DNA of 21,958 nucleotides, taken from the NCBI GenBank assembly GCA_027064845.1, contig JAMOPC010000032.1:1-21958 (forward strand), given 5' to 3'. Source of the DNA: Desulfurococcales archaeon (GTDB lineage: Archaea; Thermoproteota; Thermoprotei_A; Sulfolobales; Desulfurococcaceae). A program made the position numbers and the translations under genes. The notes below the pieces were generated by a model. It saw nothing but the letters and a program-made list of their open reading frames with translations. It searched no databases and was not told where the DNA came from. Of this stretch, positions 1 to 6,712 are shown piece after piece (the first letter of the stretch is position 1; each line of letters opens with the position of its first letter).

Positions 1-1
1 G

Positions 2-301
2 AGAATTGTATCTAATCCGAGATTTAGTGAATCAATTATCTTTATCACACCTATAGAAAAAGGATTAAGTAAAGAAATCTATGATAGAATGGATGATATG
101 AAGACTCTTTCAAAACTATACCGTGAATTATTCCCAATACTATTTACTAGAAGACTAGGCAAGCTTGTAGGCATACATGTTCGAAAAACAAGTGAGGGAA
201 AACACGATATTAAACTATGTGTGACAAAAGAAGATATAAGTGTAGAGTTTCAGCACAAAGGATTGAAAATGAAAATTGTCGGCATTAATAGATGTATATG
301 A
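2..301 (+). CDS. C-terminal part of an unknown protein (gene begins before the window)
   Basis: The frame is open from base 2 to the TGA at 299-301, about 99 codons, with no stop, so the gene enters from the left. An internal ATG at 89 has no Shine-Dalgarno and is unlikely to be the start. The visible part is mixed hydrophobic and basic, with a motif ELFPILFTRRLGK near its middle and a strand-rich C-terminus. I recognise no family, and the N-terminus that might identify it is outside the window. Confidence 0.6.
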   Translation, partial: RIVSNPRFSESIIFITPIEKGLSKEIYDRMDDMKTLSKLYRELFPILFTRRLGKLVGIHVRKTSEGKHDIKLCVTKEDISVEFQHKGLKMKIVGINRCI

Positions 302-317
302 TTTCATGAAACCTTTT

Positions 318-327
318 CTTTAAAAAC
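318..327 (+). promoter_or_regulatory. TATA-like box for the gene starting at 363
   Basis: CTTTAAAAAC lies where a TATA box would place the transcript start near 348. That gives a leader of about 15 nt holding the GGTGA ribosome binding site at 353-357. Position and spacing are seen; promoter function is inferred. Confidence 0.4.
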
Positions 328-362
328 AATTCATCTTACTAGGAAATCTATTGGTGAATGAA

Positions 363-677
363 GTGGATGTTCTGAGAGTTACATTGATCCTTGACTCGGT
401 TTCTAGGGATTTATTCATTAAGGATTTAGTTGAATACGTAGTAGATATTCTGGAGAAAAAATACGAGATATTAGTAATGCTGAAGATAGAACATAGTAAT
501 CGTATAGATTTTCCAGTTCTCGTTATTGAGGATATGGAGCCTATAGTTATCGACAAGATTCCCTCAATTAACACCTTACTAAATATATTCTTAGCGGCTG
601 CTGATGCTAAAAACCTCAAATACCTACAACCTGGTCTATTAGGAGAAGACTTTGTAATGAATAATGAGATTATTTGA
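363..677 (+). CDS. small thioredoxin-fold-like protein, function unknown
   Basis: Start chosen at GTG 363 because GGTGA (353-357) lies 5 nt upstream, the spacing used by several genes here; an in-frame TTG at 351 gives four more residues. The product is about 104 aa. The predicted order is a strand (LRVTLILDS), a helix (LVEYVVDILEKKY), a strand (ILVMLKIEH), then a loop with DFPVLVIED and PIVI strands and a final helix. This looks like a thioredoxin or glutaredoxin fold, with FPV as the cis-proline position. There is no CxxC or any cysteine, so redox activity is not expected. Its 3' end overlaps the convergent cysteine-rich gene by 8 bp. The fold is inferred by eye only. A long reading frame on the opposite strand here is taken to be its shadow. 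Confidence 0.55.
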   Translation: MDVLRVTLILDSVSRDLFIKDLVEYVVDILEKKYEILVMLKIEHSNRIDFPVLVIEDMEPIVIDKIPSINTLLNIFLAAADAKNLKYLQPGLLGEDFVMNNEII

Positions 678-1065
678 GCGATAATCCGGAACCGATTTTA
701 TAATATGGGCAGTTCCTCCATAAATGAATACATTTCTCAACACCAGACCTTGTAATGTATTTCTCGAAAAACCTACACATAGCTACACACTTATCTTCAC
801 CGATCTTGATGATCATGTAGTAGGGGCATTCGCTAATATAATTGCATGAGATAATATGTATAGGTGGATAGAAGTCTCTTTTGATATCAACACCCATGTA
901 TTTATAGAGTTCATCCTCTGATCCCTTATCATAGAATGGGCAATTAACATAATTTGGTGTTAAACAATAATTCGTATTTACAACTTCATCAGTAGGTCTT
1001 CCATACCGGTTTATGGTTTTCTTGCTATAACACATACCGTTGGTGTAAAACGGGCACTTAGTCAT
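670..1065 (-). CDS. ten-cysteine protein with four C-P-[FY]-Y motifs
   Basis: 131 aa, ATG at 1063-1065. A TATA-like box at 1085-1095 puts the transcript start at about 1064, so the message is probably leaderless; no Shine-Dalgarno is visible. Cysteines are at 4, 12, 34, 42, 74, 80, 93, 97, 112 and 119. They fall into five pairs (C-x7-C, C-x7-C, C-x5-C, C-x3-C, C-x6-C). Four of the cysteines begin CPFY or CPYY (residues 4, 42, 80, 119). There is no signal peptide, so a cytoplasmic metal (Zn or Fe-S) or disulfide protein is possible. It is divergent from the HTH/coiled-coil gene and overlaps the preceding gene by 8 bp at the 3' end. I do not recognise the family. Confidence 0.7.
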   Translation of the reverse strand: MTKCPFYTNGMCYSKKTINRYGRPTDEVVNTNYCLTPNYVNCPFYDKGSEDELYKYMGVDIKRDFYPPIHIISCNYISECPYYMIIKIGEDKCVAMCRFFEKYITRSGVEKCIHLWRNCPYYKIGSGLSLK

Positions 1066-1084
1066 AGTTCATACGCCTACTCAA

Positions 1085-1095
1085 GATAATATAGC
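1085..1095 (-). promoter_or_regulatory. TATA-like box for the cysteine-rich gene
   Basis: On the minus strand this reads GCTATATTATC. Its centre is about 26 nt upstream of the ATG at 1065, which predicts a leaderless transcript. Confidence 0.4.
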
Positions 1096-1170
1096 ATAAT
1101 TGGGATTATAATTAGTATAGCTTCATTCTTGAGAAAACTGTTAAATAATACATAACATCTTGAACAATGA

Positions 1171-1180
1171 TTATAAAAAA
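1171..1180 (+). promoter_or_regulatory. TATA-like box for the HTH/coiled-coil gene
   Basis: TTATAAAAAA, placing transcription near 1200 and giving a leader of about 50 nt that carries the GAGGGTGA ribosome binding site at 1237-1244. Other AT boxes nearby (around 1199-1206) cannot be excluded. Confidence 0.4.
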
Positions 1181-1249
1181 TTAGAAAAAAGAATTAAAGT
1201 ATAAAGATACATAAATATATATATGAATAATGAACAGAGGGTGAACAAC

Positions 1250-1867
1250 ATGGTTGCAGAAGAGAAAAAACCCGAATTACCTGGTGAAGAAGTTGTAATA
1301 GACTTATCAAACGTCCCATTGGTTCCAACAAGCAAAAAAGAAATACAACAACTGGAAATGGCACTTATTATTGCGACGCTGTATAGTCCAGAAGTATTAG
1401 AGCTAATTAGAGATCCTGTGGAGAGAGCTACATGGGTAGATAGCCTAGCGGTAGCAGCAGCTGCACTAGCAAGACAGAAAGCAGGTTATTCAATCAGACA
1501 AATAGCCGATGAAGTAGGTAGGAGCGAAACAATGATCAGAGCACACTTATCAGGTAAAACTAAAGCAGGAAAACTAGTCTTACAAACATACAATAAGCTT
1601 AAATCAGGCGAGCTCAAAATAGTTGTACCATTCATTAAGATACCTAAAGAAATGGCTGCTAAAATAGAGTCATTAGAGAAAGAATTAGAAAATGTAAGAA
1701 AAGAATACGAGGAGAAAGTAAGGAAACTAGAGGAAGAGATTAAGAAGCTTAAAGAAGAAAACGAGAATCTCAAGAAGCTTCTTGAGGAGAAGACTAATAT
1801 TATTAACCAAGTAAAGGAGAAGATCACAGTATTGAAGGAGCTTATTGAGTTCGTAGAGAAGATCTAA
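1250..1867 (+). CDS. HTH DNA-binding protein with long C-terminal coiled coil
   Basis: The start is set at ATG 1250 because GAGGGTGA lies 5 nt upstream; an in-frame ATG at 1223 has no ribosome binding site and would add nine residues. The product is about 205 aa. An N-terminal helical region is followed by a helix-turn-helix around residues 70-105 (GYSIRQIADEVGRSETMIRAHL, like Xre/resolvase-type HTH, shown here only in part as a call). A basic linker follows, then an unbroken heptad-rich, E/K-rich coiled coil from about residue 135 to 203. A dimeric or tetrameric DNA-binding protein is the natural reading. Whether it is a regulator, a chromatin protein or part of a larger machine cannot be told. 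It converges with the next gene, leaving only 16 bp between stops. Confidence 0.75.
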   Translation: MVAEEKKPELPGEEVVIDLSNVPLVPTSKKEIQQLEMALIIATLYSPEVLELIRDPVERATWVDSLAVAAAALARQKAGYSIRQIADEVGRSETMIRAHLSGKTKAGKLVLQTYNKLKSGELKIVVPFIKIPKEMAAKIESLEKELENVRKEYEEKVRKLEEEIKKLKEENENLKKLLEEKTNIINQVKEKITVLKELIEFVEKI

Positions 1868-1883
1868 TAAGATGGACGAGATA

Positions 1884-2234
1884 TTATGATAGCTTGTCAA
1901 AGTTGATTTTTATCTTGGCCATTTTTTCTCCATTATTATCAGTTATATAGATCTCTATTCTAGATATATTAGCAAAGTATTCTTTCCTATCTTTTACAAG
2001 GCTTACTAGATACTTGTACTCCTTACCTATTCGTCCTACACATTGATACGTATATCCTCTCTTCGCATCTCTAATGCTTTGTTCAATTAATTTCCTCATC
2101 TTATTTACATTAACATTTATCGGTTTAGCAAATTCCGCTTCTCCTTTCCACTTCAAATCACCACTTATAATCTTAAATCTCTGTCTAACTCCGCCATTAC
2201 CCGTGTAGCTAGGTAAATCCATCATTATCTCCAT
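1884..2234 (-). CDS. conserved-looking hypothetical protein
   Basis: 116 aa. The start ATG (2232-2234) has the best ribosome binding site in the window, AAGGAGGTGATC on the minus strand (2239-2250). The product is basic and strand-rich: an N-terminal glycine-containing loop (YTGNGGVRQRF), a central helix (VNKMRKLIEQSIRDAKRG) and a C-terminal beta region ending in KINFDKLS. There is no signal peptide, membrane segment or cysteine cluster, and no family recognised. It probably has its own promoter, with an ATATATTATA box around 2273-2283 and a transcript start near 2250. Confidence 0.65.
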   Translation of the reverse strand: MEIMMDLPSYTGNGGVRQRFKIISGDLKWKGEAEFAKPINVNVNKMRKLIEQSIRDAKRGYTYQCVGRIGKEYKYLVSLVKDRKEYFANISRIEIYITDNNGEKMAKIKINFDKLS

Positions 2235-2339
2235 ATATGATCACCTCCTTCTTTACCAATCAATACATTTTCCATATATTATATACGATGTGATCTAAAT
2301 ATATATTTTTAATCATACCCAAGTAATACCTTATTTTTT

Positions 2340-2349
2340 CTTTTAAAAC
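2340..2349 (+). promoter_or_regulatory. TATA-like box for the roadblock-like gene
   Basis: CTTTTAAAAC predicts a transcript start near 2370, leaving a short leader that ends with GAGGTG at 2393-2398. The 161-bp divergent gap 2235-2395 thus holds promoters for both flanking genes. Confidence 0.35.
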
Positions 2350-2404
2350 CAGGATAAAGGGGGATATAAATTTTGAGCAGAAGACTCATTTAGAGGTGTA
2401 TGGA

Positions 2405-2710
2405 TTGGCAACTGGTTTTGCAGTTGTTATAGCTGACATGGATGGAAGAGTTATTGATTATAGTGCTCCAATGAATATGAGTTATTCATTACTTAGAGAA
2501 GTAGCTAAGTTGGGCTACGACTTATTTAGAATGACTCTCTTGATCACTAAGGAGTTAGATTATGATCCACCCCGTGAGCTAAGCATAAAAACAGATAGAT
2601 ATGAGATAACGGTATTTAACAGAGGCAATAGACTGGTTATCGCTATATTTGCTGAAGTAATAGAGCCACCAAAGACATACAGTGTTAATGAAGCAGTGGT
2701 TAATGCTTAA
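2405..2710 (+). CDS. small roadblock/LC7-like protein
   Basis: About 101 aa. The preferred start is TTG 2405 because GAGGTG (2393-2398) lies 6 nt upstream; GTG 2396 is the alternative but would sit inside that site. The layout is a first strand with a turn (GFAVVIADMDGRVIDYSA), a long helix (LLREVAKLGYDLFRMTLLI), then strands SIKTDRYEITVFNRG and RLVIAIFAE. This matches the beta-beta-alpha-beta-beta order and the D-x-D-G-x-V turn of roadblock/LC7 (longin-like) domains, which in prokaryotes often act as partners of small GTPases. No GTPase lies beside it. The assignment is by pattern only. It overlaps the convergent TatD-like gene by 11 bp. Confidence 0.55.
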   Translation: MATGFAVVIADMDGRVIDYSAPMNMSYSLLREVAKLGYDLFRMTLLITKELDYDPPRELSIKTDRYEITVFNRGNRLVIAIFAEVIEPPKTYSVNEAVVNA

Positions 2711-3422
2711 ATATTTTATTATAATTAATCCATATACGTTGTTTTACATATTCGACATCAATCTTCTTACGCTCTGCAATGTAGTTTACAGTCTCAATAA
2801 CCATTAATGGAGATAAAACCATGTTCTTATACTTGTAAGGGGCATCACTCTCAGTAATGATCATATCTATATCTGCTTTCTCAATTACCTTCCTATGTTT
2901 TTCCTGGATCTTCCATGCAGGGTTTATCCCTATAAAGTATCCTTGCTCTTTAATCTGTTCCAACAAGTTTAATGGGCCTGTATACCAGTGGAAATATGCT
3001 TTATTAATATCGTATTTTATTAATAGATCGAATACTTCTCTCCAAGTACCAGCAGTATGAAGATTTAAGACTAAATCATATTCTTTAGCTGTGTGTAAGA
3101 AATATTTAAACAATACAAGCTGGTGTTCATAAGTTTTCGGTACAAACAATTTATCTAAACCAACTTCTCCCAAACAAACTATATCGTTCCGTAGAGCTTC
3201 TTCTACGAGTTCACTAATGTTTTTTAAACTGTACTTATGTGCTTCCCATGGATGAACACCTATACAAGGTATTATTCCGTGATATTTCCTCGATAATTCT
3301 AAGGTATGGTTGCTTGACAACGGATCATCGGATACACATACTAGATTAATCCCTTTATCTAGAAAACTCTTAATTTCGTCCTCACTAAACTCGTGGCAAT
3401 GACAATGCATATCAACGTACAT
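2700..3422 (-). CDS. TatD-like metal-dependent hydrolase
   Basis: 240 aa from the ATG at 3420-3422, chosen because GGTGA lies upstream and because this ATG overlaps the TAA of the upstream gene by one base (TAATG). An in-frame ATG 30 bp earlier would overlap that gene by 31 bp. Amidohydrolase-type TIM-barrel motifs are present in order: H-x-H in strand 1 (H6, H8 within HCHCH), GVHPW, the metal-bridging Glu in CLGEVGLD (E86), LHTAG (H122), FHWYTG (H145) and TESDAP (D193). These are the metal ligands of the TatD/YcfH family, known for Mg-dependent DNase or D-aminoacyl-type hydrolase activity. The true substrate here is unknown. The TAATG overlap indicates translational coupling with the unknown gene upstream. 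Confidence 0.85.
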   Translation of the reverse strand: MYVDMHCHCHEFSEDEIKSFLDKGINLVCVSDDPLSSNHTLELSRKYHGIIPCIGVHPWEAHKYSLKNISELVEEALRNDIVCLGEVGLDKLFVPKTYEHQLVLFKYFLHTAKEYDLVLNLHTAGTWREVFDLLIKYDINKAYFHWYTGPLNLLEQIKEQGYFIGINPAWKIQEKHRKVIEKADIDMIITESDAPYKYKNMVLSPLMVIETVNYIAERKKIDVEYVKQRIWINYNKIFKH

Positions 3423-3991
3423 TATCTCTTCACCATTTTCCTCAAATACCATGTTGTAAGATTTTCGTTTATGAAGTAATAAATTATGTCTTCACTAATG
3501 TTTTTACTCTTCATTAATTTCGCAATATGGTTTTTCAAATCCTTTAGATCTCTAATTGAAATTACATTATTAATGCTATAGTTGTATTTTTCCTTATTGA
3601 GTAGGAATAGAGTCTTTCTCTTCAATATTTCTTTGATTATCGAATAGTAGTATTCTATTCTATCAATGGTTTCAACAAGTTCTTTCGGAATTTTATCCAC
3701 GTATGTATTTCCAGGAACATAGTATATGTTTTCCATAAGAAGTGTTATTGAGGAACGAGTCATTATACAATTAACGACTTGTTCGGGTGTCATCAATACG
3801 GTTATTCTTTGATTACCCCATACTAGTTCTTGGAATTCATCACAATCACAAATGGATCTAAGATCTACTGGTGTTATAATAGCTAATGCATACATACCTG
3901 GGAATATTTGATCTTGTTGTGTTAGCGAAAACATATATTCTCCTGTATTATTTATAGTAATTTGCCTTACTCTAGTCTTATAGTCTTTCAT
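3422..3991 (-). CDS. hypothetical protein coupled to the TatD-like hydrolase
   Basis: 189 aa, ATG at 3989-3991 preceded by GGTGG. The N-terminal half is strand-rich with FPGMYALAIITPVDLRS and a C-D-C pair at residues about 48-50. The C-terminal half is helical and basic. There is no signal peptide and no recognised domain. It is first in a two-gene unit: its TAA overlaps the ATG of the TatD-like gene, so the two products may act together. An AT box at about 4016-4026 on the minus strand would start transcription near 3996. Confidence 0.6.
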   Translation of the reverse strand: MKDYKTRVRQITINNTGEYMFSLTQQDQIFPGMYALAIITPVDLRSICDCDEFQELVWGNQRITVLMTPEQVVNCIMTRSSITLLMENIYYVPGNTYVDKIPKELVETIDRIEYYYSIIKEILKRKTLFLLNKEKYNYSINNVISIRDLKDLKNHIAKLMKSKNISEDIIYYFINENLTTWYLRKMVKR

Positions 3992-4017
3992 TATTGTTCC
4001 ACCAGTTCTAGGTTATT

Positions 4018-4025
4018 TATTTAAG
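4018..4025 (+). promoter_or_regulatory. TATA-like box upstream of the C/D sRNA candidate
   Basis: TTATTTAAG-type sequence; the predicted transcript start is near 4047, just before the terminal stem of the RNA candidate. On the other strand the same AT block could serve the gene ending at 3991. Confidence 0.35.
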
Positions 4026-4051
4026 ACTAGGATAGATTAAATTAATTATAT

Positions 4052-4122
4052 TGATGAGATGATGAGTTTGCCGATTGCCGAGACAATAGTCAATGCGGTC
4101 TCTCCCGAAACCTGATCAGTTA
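4052..4122 (+). ncRNA. box C/D guide sRNA candidate
   Basis: A perfect box C, ATGATGA (4059-4065), and a perfect box D, CTGA (4112-4115), are 57 nt apart end to end, normal for archaeal C/D sRNAs. They can form the standard kink-turn. The terminal stem TGA:TCA (4055-4057 with 4116-4118) leaves exactly the N-R-U bulge (4058-4060) before the tandem G-A pairs. A D'-like CCGA (4078-4081) follows 12 nt after box C; C' is degenerate (ATAGTCA 4086-4092 or ATGCGGT 4093-4099). Guides would be GTTTGCCGATTG before D' and CTCTCCCGAAAC before D. I could not assign rRNA or tRNA targets. The following HAD gene starts at 4156, so the element is intergenic. Confidence 0.5.
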
Positions 4123-4155
4123 TTGGGGTTGATTGTTTTGACTTATAGGATCAAG

Positions 4156-4806
4156 ATGGTGTTATTAGATTATGATTTAACACTAATGTCGAATCTTCTT
4201 GATTTCTATGATGCATATATTGTAGCGTTAAAAAAGTTCTTAGGAAAAACTGTTTCGTTTACAGAGTTCTACAAGATGTTGGTAAATCATACTCTTGACG
4301 AGTTCTTGGGGGAAGGCATTGATAGGGAAGCCTTTTGGAGATTTCAAAGAAAAAACATAAGGTCAATGTACGGATATCCTGTTGATGGAGCATATTATTT
4401 CTTATACTGGGTTAAGAACATGAATATGAAAACAGTGATCATTTCTGGGAGAGAGTGTCATCCTGATGTAATTTATTATGAATTAAGGAGATTCGGTCTT
4501 GATGAATACATTGATGAAATATATACATTATTTGATCTGTATGTTATAGGAGGTGCGGAAGAAGAATTATTTGATAAAACATGGCTCATACGCTATGTAT
4601 TAAAAAAACATGGCATAGATCCTTCTGAAGCAGTCTATATTGGTGATTATAGATTAGACTATATTAGTAGCAAGAAAGCAGGCGTAGAATTTATCGGTGT
4701 AGCGTTTGACCCGGAAAGAAAAGAGTGTCTATATAGAGTTGGAGCCAAATATGTTGGAGAGAATTTATACGATGCGCTGTACTACTTGATAGAGATAATA
4801 AAATAG
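4156..4806 (+). CDS. HAD-superfamily hydrolase
   Basis: 216 aa from ATG 4156. This start puts the nucleophile motif at the N-terminus as is usual, and GATC of the ribosome binding site lies just upstream. An ATG at 4093 in the same frame would extend the protein into the sRNA candidate and has no ribosome binding site. All four HAD motifs are seen: DYDLT (nucleophile D5, acid/base D7), ISGRE (S97), the motif III lysine in DKTW (K141) and GDYRLD (D164, D168). The residue 20-85 helical insert is a C1 cap. Family members are phosphatases of small metabolites such as phosphoglycolate. The substrate is not readable from sequence. Confidence 0.8.
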   Translation: MVLLDYDLTLMSNLLDFYDAYIVALKKFLGKTVSFTEFYKMLVNHTLDEFLGEGIDREAFWRFQRKNIRSMYGYPVDGAYYFLYWVKNMNMKTVIISGRECHPDVIYYELRRFGLDEYIDEIYTLFDLYVIGGAEEELFDKTWLIRYVLKKHGIDPSEAVYIGDYRLDYISSKKAGVEFIGVAFDPERKECLYRVGAKYVGENLYDALYYLIEIIK

Positions 4807-4852
4807 AAAGAAGAGAGAAAGATACCTAAGAACTAAATAACTATTACTAATC

Positions 4853-5149
4853 CTAGTATTCTGGGACAGCTGAGTACCTGCCGTCGTCTCCCAATACCGC
4901 TAGTCCGTTTTCGACTAAGGTGATTAAGGCTTTTCTTATTTTGTCTTCGCTAGCTATTCCTGAGAGGATCGTATGTATTTCTCTGAGATTCATTGGTTTC
5001 TCGCTTATGAGTTCTCTTATAATGTCCATCAATTGATCCTCGTTTGGGGCAGTCATTAGAACGACATCATCGTCTTCGTGTAGGATTTTTAATCTGACTT
5101 TTCTAGAAAAATATTCTATTTCATCAGGTGTAAGGTTTATGTTGCTCAT
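4853..5149 (-). CDS. small winged-helix domain protein
   Basis: 98 aa from ATG 5147-5149, favoured because GGTGA lies 7 nt upstream; a GTG 36 bp earlier is the alternative. The C-terminal 60 residues form a winged helix: MDIIRELISEKPMNLREI, then a turn, DKIRKALITLVENGLAVLG, then a beta wing DGRYSAVPEY. The N-terminal 35 residues are acidic with a short strand (DDVVLMTAP). It could be a DNA-binding regulator or a protein-interaction module; its small size and acidity leave both open. It has its own promoter region, shared head-to-head with the radical SAM gene at 5265. Confidence 0.65.
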   Translation of the reverse strand: MSNINLTPDEIEYFSRKVRLKILHEDDDVVLMTAPNEDQLMDIIRELISEKPMNLREIHTILSGIASEDKIRKALITLVENGLAVLGDDGRYSAVPEY

Positions 5150-5264
5150 ATTTTCTTCACCGTTCCAATAATTAATGGTTAACACTGAAGTTTATATTAG
5201 GTTTTGAGGGGGATAACTTTTTTGGTTGTTTTTAAGGACTTATGAACATTCCAGGTAGTATACG

Positions 5265-6611
5265 ATGAAAATAGGAATGATCCTATACTATGATCCCGTT
5301 ACAAGATATAGTATTAACAGCTTAACAGCATCTATTGATAATAGTGGTCTCACGGATCTATTTCTTATACAAGGCTTTGATAAATTATTTGAAATAACAA
5401 GGTTTGTTAGAAATAAATACGATGTCTGCATAGTTGGTTTTAGTCTACAAACATATATGTTAACCAACGATGATTTTCTCAACAATCTCTTATTATTCAA
5501 CAAAATGTTCAAAGAAAAATGCATAAAAATAGCTGGTGGCCCACACCCTAGCGGTGATCCTCTTGGGACTCTTTACTCCCTAGGCTTTGACATAGCATTT
5601 ATTGGTGAGTCTGAGAAAACCATAGTTAATTTCCTTGAAGAAATAATTAATAATGGAGATATCTACAAGGTTAAAGGACTTTTCTTGAAAAATGATGATA
5701 ATAGTTATTTCTACACTGGAAAACCTGAGCCAATAAATCTAGATGATTATCCACCATATCCTTATTGGCGATACTTGTTCAACCCTATAGAGATCACACG
5801 TGGGTGTCCATATGGTTGTAAGTATTGTCAAGTAAGCTATATGCATGGATTCGAGATGAGACACAGGAGTATTGAAAAGATCATTCATTATCTCAAGTAC
5901 TTTATAAGTGTTGGGTTACGGGATATCAGGTTTATCTCCCCAGATTCCTTAGGCTACGGTCTCAAGTATTTGTCTCGAGAACCAAGAATCGATCTCGTTG
6001 AAGAGCTTTTAAGCAGGATATATGAAGAATACGTGTTTAAACATGGAGCCAGGATTTTCTATGGAACATTTCCTAGCGAAGTTAGGCCTGAGCATTTCAC
6101 GGAAGAAGCTGCTAGGGTTTTGAAGAAATACGTTAGTAATAAAGAGATTATTATGGGTGCGCAAACAGGGAGTAATGATTTGTTGAAGCGGATTGGTAGA
6201 AAACACAGCATAGAAGACGTTTATAATGCGGTTGATATAGCTGTGAAACATGGTTTTACCCCAGTGGTTGACTATATTATCGGGTTACCTGAGGAAACAC
6301 GTGAGGATCTTTTACAAACGCTTGTTTCCATTAAGAAACTAGTATCTATGGGTGCGAAGATACACTTACACGTATTCATGCCATTGCCTGGCAGCCCATT
6401 CGGTTATGCAGAACCTGGAAGAGTTCCCGATTGGTTTAAGCGGGAAATAAGTAAAGTCATAGGAGCTGGTAGGGCTTATGGTCAATGGATTCATCAGGAA
6501 AAAATTGCCCGTAAAATATACGAGTTAAGGATGAAGGGAATAATAATGCCGAGAAGAGGCCGGATCCGTGCAGCGCCCGGTGTCAACACTGGGTCTTCAG
6601 TCCCGCCATAG
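5265..6611 (+). CDS. B12-binding-type radical SAM protein
   Basis: 448 aa, ATG with AGGTAG about 7 nt upstream. The N-terminal 150 residues look like a cobalamin-binding-type Rossmann domain (DVCIVGFSL, IAGGPHPSGDP at 89-99, AFIGESEKT). The radical SAM core follows, with RGCPYGCKYC giving C181-x3-C185-x2-C188, then later barrel strands (IRFISPDS, IIMGAQTGS, VVDYIIGLPEET, HLHVFMPLPGSP). This order matches the archaeal B12-binding/radical SAM family typified by MJ_1487 (TIGR04013); no reaction is known to me for it. The GGPHP motif lacks the DxHxxG cobalamin ligand, so B12 binding is uncertain. The last ~20 residues (Arg, Pro, Gly rich) are read from a G+C-rich stretch that overlaps an antisense RNA candidate, and may be an unusual extension. 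Confidence 0.85.
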   Translation: MKIGMILYYDPVTRYSINSLTASIDNSGLTDLFLIQGFDKLFEITRFVRNKYDVCIVGFSLQTYMLTNDDFLNNLLLFNKMFKEKCIKIAGGPHPSGDPLGTLYSLGFDIAFIGESEKTIVNFLEEIINNGDIYKVKGLFLKNDDNSYFYTGKPEPINLDDYPPYPYWRYLFNPIEITRGCPYGCKYCQVSYMHGFEMRHRSIEKIIHYLKYFISVGLRDIRFISPDSLGYGLKYLSREPRIDLVEELLSRIYEEYVFKHGARIFYGTFPSEVRPEHFTEEAARVLKKYVSNKEIIMGAQTGSNDLLKRIGRKHSIEDVYNAVDIAVKHGFTPVVDYIIGLPEETREDLLQTLVSIKKLVSMGAKIHLHVFMPLPGSPFGYAEPGRVPDWFKREISKVIGAGRAYGQWIHQEKIARKIYELRMKGIIMPRRGRIRAAPGVNTGSSVPP

Positions 6612-6632
6612 TTAGGCATCATCTCCGGCTCT
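6555..6632 (-). ncRNA. antisense kink-turn RNA candidate, box C/D-like
   Basis: A G+C-rich island in AT-rich DNA, read on the minus strand. The ends pair as AGAGCCGGA (6632-6624) with TCCGGcCTCT (6564-6555), 9 bp with one bulged C. Box C is ATGATGC (6622-6616) and box D is CGGA (6568-6565). The bulge G-A-U, tandem G-A pairs, U-G and G-C then form a standard kink-turn. Inside are a perfect D' CTGA (6600-6597) and a C' GTGTTGA (6589-6583), 7 nt apart, with guide segments of 15 and 14 nt. The boxes C and D are each one base off consensus. A TATA-like box at 6657-6666 predicts a start at about 6635. The element overlaps the last 19 codons of the radical SAM gene on the other strand. A plus-strand hairpin (CCCGGTG-TCAA-CACTGGG) is an alternative fold. 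Confidence 0.5.
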
Positions 6633-6656
6633 GTAATAGATTATCTTCTTAATGTT

Positions 6657-6666
6657 CTTTAAATAA
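6657..6666 (-). promoter_or_regulatory. TATA-like box for the antisense RNA candidate
   Basis: Minus-strand TTATTTAAAG centred near 6661, which would start transcription at about 6635, three bases before the RNA's terminal stem. Confidence 0.4.
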
Positions 6667-6712
6667 TTCTTTTCTCTTCTTTATGGTGAACATGTATGCT
6701 TTCTTCAACTTA

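Noticed and set aside
320..619. 99-codon reading frame on the minus strand
   Set aside because: It lies opposite the gene at 363-677, has low-complexity Ser/Thr/Ile composition and no ribosome binding site; taken as a shadow of the plus-strand gene.
4093..4155. N-terminal 21-residue extension of the HAD hydrolase
   Set aside because: No ribosome binding site, would put the nucleophile at residue 26 rather than 5, and overlaps the C/D RNA candidate.
6555..6632. Possible tRNA, from its 78-nt length and paired ends
   Set aside because: No T-arm GTTCRA motif, no anticodon arm and position 7 of the acceptor stem does not pair; the kink-turn reading fits better.
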